From positions 1,240,001 to 1,304,000 of the forward strand of contig CAWJCN010000003.1 of the NCBI GenBank assembly GCA_963841415.1: a stretch of DNA of 64,000 bases, in the 5' to 3' direction. Under the pieces are notes generated by a model that saw only the letters and a program-made list of their open reading frames with translations, searched no databases and had not been told where the DNA came from. Shown here one piece after another: positions 61,006 to 64,000 of this stretch. This DNA is from DASUAS01 sp963841415. Lineage in GTDB: Bacteria; Actinomycetota; Acidimicrobiia; IMCC26256; DASPTH01. Position 1 is the first letter of the stretch. Each line of letters begins with the position of its first letter. The translations under genes were made by a program, and so were the position numbers.

Positions 61006-61056
61006 CGAACATGTGTCAACGTTGCGGTACATGTCCGCAACTTCGACGCAGGAACG
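61006..61056. repeat. 51-bp palindromic dispersed repeat, copy 2
   Basis: CGAACATGTGTC, AAC, GTTGCG, GTACATGTC, CGCAAC, TTC, GACGCAGGAACG has the same length and fold as 28783-28833. The stem TGTGTC/GACGCA keeps pairing by a T-G wobble where copy 1 has C-G; the inner GTTGCG/CGCAAC stem is unchanged and the ACATGT centre is kept. It begins seven bases after the sulfotransferase stop codon and lies before the TetR gene. Confidence 0.75.
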
Positions 61057-61117
61057 GTCACCGGGGTGAGGCTCCGGTGGTGGGTGAACCCGACACGCGT
61101 TCCCGTATCCTCACACG

Positions 61118-61732
61118 ATGACCACGCGGACGGTGCCGCCGACCCGTGAGGCGCGGTACCGAGCCGAACGTGAGCGGATCACGCGGACGGCGTACGAGCT
61201 GATCCAGCGCAACGGCTCGAAGCAGACGTCCGTGCACGACGTGCTGCGCGAGACCGGCCTGTCGACACGTGCGTTCTACCGCCACTTCCGGTCAAAGGAC
61301 GATCTCGTGCTCGAGATGTACCGCGTCGACTGCGACCGCATGACCGCGCTGCTCGATGCCGCGGTGGCGGCCGCGCCCACTCCGCTCGCCGCGCTCGAGG
61401 CGTGGATCGACCAGAGCCTCGCCGTCGTGTACGACGCGCGCCGACTCCGTCACGCGGTGGTGCTGTCGTCGGCCGAGGTGTCGAGCGCGGTCGGCTTCAC
61501 CGAGGTGAAGAACGCGGGGCTGGCTGCTCAGCGCGAACCGCTGGTGCGGATCCTGCGCGCCGGTCGGCAGAGCGGGATCTTTCCGCACGCCGACCCGGAG
61601 ACCGACGCACTCGCGATCCAGGCCGTCGTCGGCGCTCACATGCGCGCCCGACTCGACCGCGACCGTGCGCTCACCCGCGCCGACGCCCGAACGCGTACGG
61701 TCGCGCTGTTCCGGCGCGCGCTCGGCGCCTGA
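61118..61732 (+). CDS. TetR-family regulator
   Basis: The 204-residue regulator has RITRTAYELIQRNGSKQTSVHDVLRETGLSTRAFYRHFRSKDDLV in residues about 20-65, a clear TetR helix-turn-helix. The C-terminal ligand domain (TEVKNAGLAAQREPLVRILRAGRQSG) is of the TetR_C type with a helical dimer interface. Downstream of the MDR-sulfotransferase pair on the same strand, so it may regulate them. The stop is three bases from the convergent Rieske gene stop. Confidence 0.92.
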   Translation: MTTRTVPPTREARYRAERERITRTAYELIQRNGSKQTSVHDVLRETGLSTRAFYRHFRSKDDLVLEMYRVDCDRMTALLDAAVAAAPTPLAALEAWIDQSLAVVYDARRLRHAVVLSSAEVSSAVGFTEVKNAGLAAQREPLVRILRAGRQSGIFPHADPETDALAIQAVVGAHMRARLDRDRALTRADARTRTVALFRRALGA

Positions 61733-61735
61733 CCG

Positions 61736-62590
61736 TCAGCGGGCGCGCACTTCGACGTCGTCGTCGACGACCCGGCACTCGTACGCCGGCAGGTCCACGG
61801 TCGAGGGTCCGCGCACGAGCGACCCGTCGGTGATGCGGAACACGCTGCCGTGCCAGGGGCACGTGATGCAGCCGTCACTCACCTCACCCTCGTCCATCGG
61901 GGCACCGCGATGTGGGCAACGGGCGTCGAGCGCGACGACGCCACCGACGGCGCGGAACACGACGACGGGCGCCTCCTCGGCGAGGACCCGCTGCGGATCC
62001 TCACCCACGTCGGCCACCGCGGCGACGCGCGTCCACTCCACGGGCGGACTCGGGAAGCGCGCGCGGTCGACGCCGACGCCGAGCGACTGGAGCAGGTGAC
62101 CTCCGAGGTAGCCGCCGACGGTGGCCGCGGTCGCGCCGGCGAGCCCGAGCGCGACGCCGCGCGCGTGACGACCGCGGACCCGCGCCCACCACGAGGCCGC
62201 GTAACACGCGAGCGCGGTGGTGTTCGCGGCCGCGTGCACGAGCCCGACGCGCCGTTCCGCGCCGGTCGTGTCACCCCAGTCGGCGGCGCCGCTCACCGCG
62301 GTGGGCACCGCGCACACGACCCCCCACGCGACGAGCTGGGTGGCCGCGCGTCGCGTGCCACGGCCACCGACGAGGTCGAGCGTGAACGCCGACGTCCAGA
62401 AACCGATCGGAAGATCGGTGAGCAGGGGGTGGAGCGGGTGTCCCAACCACGTTCCGCTCAGCGCGTCCTTCAACGGCTGCCGGTCCAGCGTCTGGCGGAC
62501 CGCGTCGGCGGCCGGTAGGGCGACGCGATCAATCCGCGCGTCGGCGCCGACCGCGTCGGCGATGCGTGACGCGAGCCGGCCGATCCTCAC
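61736..62590 (-). CDS. DUF2231 membrane domain fused to Rieske domain
   Basis: The 284-residue protein has an N-terminal DUF2231 membrane module (GTWLGHPLHPLLTDLPIGFWTSAF, then AATQLVAWGVVCAVPTAVSGAADW and two more helices to about residue 165). A Rieske domain follows with CPHRGAPMDEG (Cys-Pro-His) and CPWHGSVF (Cys-Pro-Trp-His). The combination is a membrane-anchored electron carrier seen in Actinobacteria. The C-terminus after the cluster (TVDLPAYECRVVDDDVEV) completes the domain. Partner enzyme unknown. Confidence 0.93.
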   Translation of the reverse strand: MRIGRLASRIADAVGADARIDRVALPAADAVRQTLDRQPLKDALSGTWLGHPLHPLLTDLPIGFWTSAFTLDLVGGRGTRRAATQLVAWGVVCAVPTAVSGAADWGDTTGAERRVGLVHAAANTTALACYAASWWARVRGRHARGVALGLAGATAATVGGYLGGHLLQSLGVGVDRARFPSPPVEWTRVAAVADVGEDPQRVLAEEAPVVVFRAVGGVVALDARCPHRGAPMDEGEVSDGCITCPWHGSVFRITDGSLVRGPSTVDLPAYECRVVDDDVEVRAR

Positions 62591-62603
62591 GGCGTCTCGC
62601 GGT

Positions 62604-62930
62604 TCAGCGGTCGGTGCCCGGCCCGGCGAGCACGAGCACTCGGTCGAGGCCCGTGATCTCGATCACGTTTCGGTGTCGTGGTGCAAGCCCGCGCCACACG
62701 ATCTCCGTGCCCCGCGCCGCCCCGTGTTCGTGCACCCGTTCCATCATCGCCAGGCCGCGAGCCTCGAGGAACTCGAGCTCGGCGCAATCGACGATCAGCA
62801 CCGGTGCGCGCCACGTGTCGACCTTCGAGCAGAGGACGTCGCCGAGCGACGAGGCGTTGGCCAGGTCGACGTCGCCGGCGAGCCCGACGACGGGCGAGCG
62901 TCCACCCGGGTCCCGCTCCGAAAGCACCAT
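62604..62930 (-). CDS. STAS-domain protein lacking the phosphoacceptor serine
   Basis: The 108-residue single STAS domain has VVGLAGDVDLANASSLGDVLCSKV, PVLIVDCAELEFLEARGLAMMERVHEHG and the C-terminal NVIEITGLDRVLVL. In anti-sigma antagonists the phosphorylated serine lies in a D-S-S-G-L-type motif; here the same stretch reads L-E-A-R-G-L, so the acceptor is absent. It is a close relative of the neighbour at 63045-63371, of equal length. Confidence 0.87.
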   Translation of the reverse strand: MVLSERDPGGRSPVVGLAGDVDLANASSLGDVLCSKVDTWRAPVLIVDCAELEFLEARGLAMMERVHEHGAARGTEIVWRGLAPRHRNVIEITGLDRVLVLAGPGTDR

Positions 62931-63044
62931 CGACGCCCCTGTCTTCCCGCGTGCACATCCGCCCTGCGCACACGAGAGTCAACGCCGACAGCTCCAATTG
63001 GGACACCGCCCGGTGGGCAATTCTTCGTCAATTCTCGGTTGGAT

Positions 63045-63371
63045 TCACGGCTCGACCGGTCGGTCGAGGTGCAAGGCATGATCGAGGCCGCTGAGCTCGA
63101 GCACCTGGCGATGGCGGGGTGCGAGGTCGCACCACCACACCTCGATGCCCCGGACGGCGCCGTGGCGGTGGACCCGGTGCATCATCGTCATGCCGTGCGG
63201 GTCGAGGAGGTCGAGGTCACGACAGCTCACGAGCAACGCAGGCGCGTCGAGCTGGTCGAGCATCGTGCACAGCAGATCGCCGTGCTCCCGGGCTGTGGCG
63301 ACGTCGATGTCGCCCACGAGGTGGACCGTTCTGTCACGACGGTCGGCCGTCCCGCTCTCTGGCAAGGTCAC
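63045..63371 (-). CDS. STAS-domain protein, paralogue, also without acceptor serine
   Basis: The 108-residue STAS domain has VHLVGDIDVATAREHGDLLCTMLDQL, PALLVSCRDLDLLDPHGMTMMHRVHRHG and RQVLELSGLDHALHLDRP. The acceptor motif is replaced by L-D-P-H-G-M. GTG 63371 is chosen because GGAGG lies eight bases upstream and the length then equals the sibling; an upstream ATG at 63464 would add 31 residues of no family likeness. Divergent from the SpoIIE-type phosphatase gene, 141 bp away. Confidence 0.83.
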   Translation of the reverse strand: MTLPESGTADRRDRTVHLVGDIDVATAREHGDLLCTMLDQLDAPALLVSCRDLDLLDPHGMTMMHRVHRHGAVRGIEVWWCDLAPRHRQVLELSGLDHALHLDRPVEP

Positions 63372-63512
63372 TGCCGGTGCCTCCAGACGCCCACCGCCCA
63401 CCAGTGGTGAAACGCTTTGCCTCCCGAGCAGGATACGGCGAACTCGGTCGTCGTCAACACCCATCACGGGATCTCGACGGATCGCCTCAGCGAGGGTTAC
63501 CGTGCCGACGGG

Positions 63513-64000
63513 ATGGCCGCAGCCCGGATCTGGACGCGCCCGCGTCACGTGGTGCTCGGCCTCGTCGTTGGCGTGGCGGTGCCGTTCGTGGTCGCGCTCG
63601 TCGTGCCCCACGACATCCCGCGGGTCAACGTCGCCATGATCCCGATGCTCTGCGGGATCGTGTTCGCCGTTCTGGTCGGAGGGCTCGTCGCCGGCGCGAT
63701 CTCCGCCCTGATCGCCGGTGGCGTCCTCGCCTACTGGTTCCTCGCGCCGCGCAACGACTTCGCCATCTCCGACGGGCGCGACGTCGTCAGCCTCGGCATG
63801 TTCTTCCTGATCGCGGTCGTGTTCATCGTGCTGCTCGACCGGCTCGTCACGCGTGCGACCCATGAGGCCGAACAACGTGTGCGCTCCGAGGCCGCGCTGC
63901 AGTCCGAGCAACGGATGGTGCGGCAGCTCCAGCTCGCGATCCTGCCCGCCATCCTCCCACAGGTCGAGGGGGTGCGGCTCGCCGCCAGGTACGTCGGGGC
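63513..64000 (+). CDS. SpoIIE-type PP2C phosphatase with DUF4118-like membrane sensor, 3' end outside window
   Basis: 162 residues are visible before the window ends. Four hydrophobic segments (VVLGLVVGVAVPFVVALVV; VNVAMIPMLCGIVFAVLVGG; VAGAISALIAGGVLAYWFL; VVSLGMFFLIAVVFIVLLD) with PRNDFAISDGRDVVSL between the last two match the KdpD-type DUF4118 sensor module. A linker helix (HEAEQRVRSEAALQSEQRMV) leads to RQLQLAILPAILPQVEGVRLAARYVG, the characteristic entry to SpoIIE/RsbU PP2C phosphatase domains. It would be expected to dephosphorylate STAS proteins, which are encoded divergently beside it. Confidence 0.85.
   Translation, partial: MAAARIWTRPRHVVLGLVVGVAVPFVVALVVPHDIPRVNVAMIPMLCGIVFAVLVGGLVAGAISALIAGGVLAYWFLAPRNDFAISDGRDVVSLGMFFLIAVVFIVLLDRLVTRATHEAEQRVRSEAALQSEQRMVRQLQLAILPAILPQVEGVRLAARYVG

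Noticed and set aside
1..64000. tRNA, rRNA, insertion sequence, prophage or integrase genes
   Set aside because: I looked for CCA-ended cloverleaf-like segments, transposase and integrase motifs and terminal inverted repeats by eye and saw none. A tRNA or covariance-model scan would be needed to exclude small RNAs.

Overview
The window is very GC-rich, densely packed bacterial DNA, with third codon positions almost always G or C, many GTG starts and 4-base GTGA/ATGA gene overlaps. F420-dependent (LLM) oxidoreductases, five cytochrome P450s, an LigB-type ATP-dependent DNA ligase, DUF1918, an ECF42-type sigma factor and a SpoIIE/STAS module all point to an actinobacterium. I favour an environmental lineage near Acidimicrobiia over Mycobacterium or Streptomyces, but that placement is inference. 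I saw no rRNA, tRNA, CRISPR array or transposase.

Layout. 1-4.1 kb: hydrolase, LLM oxidoreductase, ligB and a solute-binding-like protein without a signal peptide. 4.1-10.8 kb: small VOC/NTF2/SDR genes, a csoR-permease metal module with a visible CsoR-type operator, SRPBCC and cupin proteins, a hydrolase/DUF899 pair and DUF1918. 10.8-14.6 kb: a leftward operon TetR > DHA2 exporter > DUF35 > thiolase. 14.6-19 kb: a P450 divergent from an amidohydrolase > Rieske > ferredoxin > epoxide hydrolase operon. 19-25.5 kb: a KARI-like reductase, then leftward TetR > P450 > aldo-keto reductase > SDR > D-aminoacylase-like gene. 25.7-32.9 kb: two operons face each other (P450 > P450 > VOC against zinc ADH > amidohydrolase > VOC > Baeyer-Villiger monooxygenase). 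Their two outer promoters carry the same 29-30 bp element. 33-39.7 kb: rightward NTF2, LLM, HxD-motif protein, amidohydrolase, SDR, amidohydrolase, NTF2, TetR. 39.7-51 kb: MFS exporter, SDRs, HSL-type esterase, acyl-CoA dehydrogenase, UbiB/ABC1 kinase-like protein, P450, APH-type kinase. 51-58.7 kb (leftward): methyltransferase, GMC oxidoreductase, ECF42 sigma/YCII pair, hydrolase-cyclase fusion, large hydrolase, SDR. 58.8-64 kb: quinone-reductase-like MDR, sulfotransferase, TetR, DUF2231-Rieske protein, two STAS proteins and the start of a SpoIIE-type phosphatase.

Taken together this is a catabolic or accessory region for hydrophobic substrates (terpenoid, steroid, alicyclic or xenobiotic). 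Oxygenases (P450, BVMO, LLM), dehydrogenases (7 SDR, ADH, AKR, GMC) and hydrolases (5 amidohydrolases, epoxide hydrolase, esterases) are arranged in small operons, several with their own TetR repressor. The actual substrates cannot be read from the sequence.

Three further points. (1) Eleven otherwise intact genes carry single-base indels, which looks more like sequence error than gene decay but cannot be settled here. (2) Two families of short dispersed repeats are present: an 'ATGAGC...ATGAGC' leader element abutting start codons, and a 51-bp palindromic element just after stop codons. (3) A 62-bp tandem repeat lies in front of one TetR gene.
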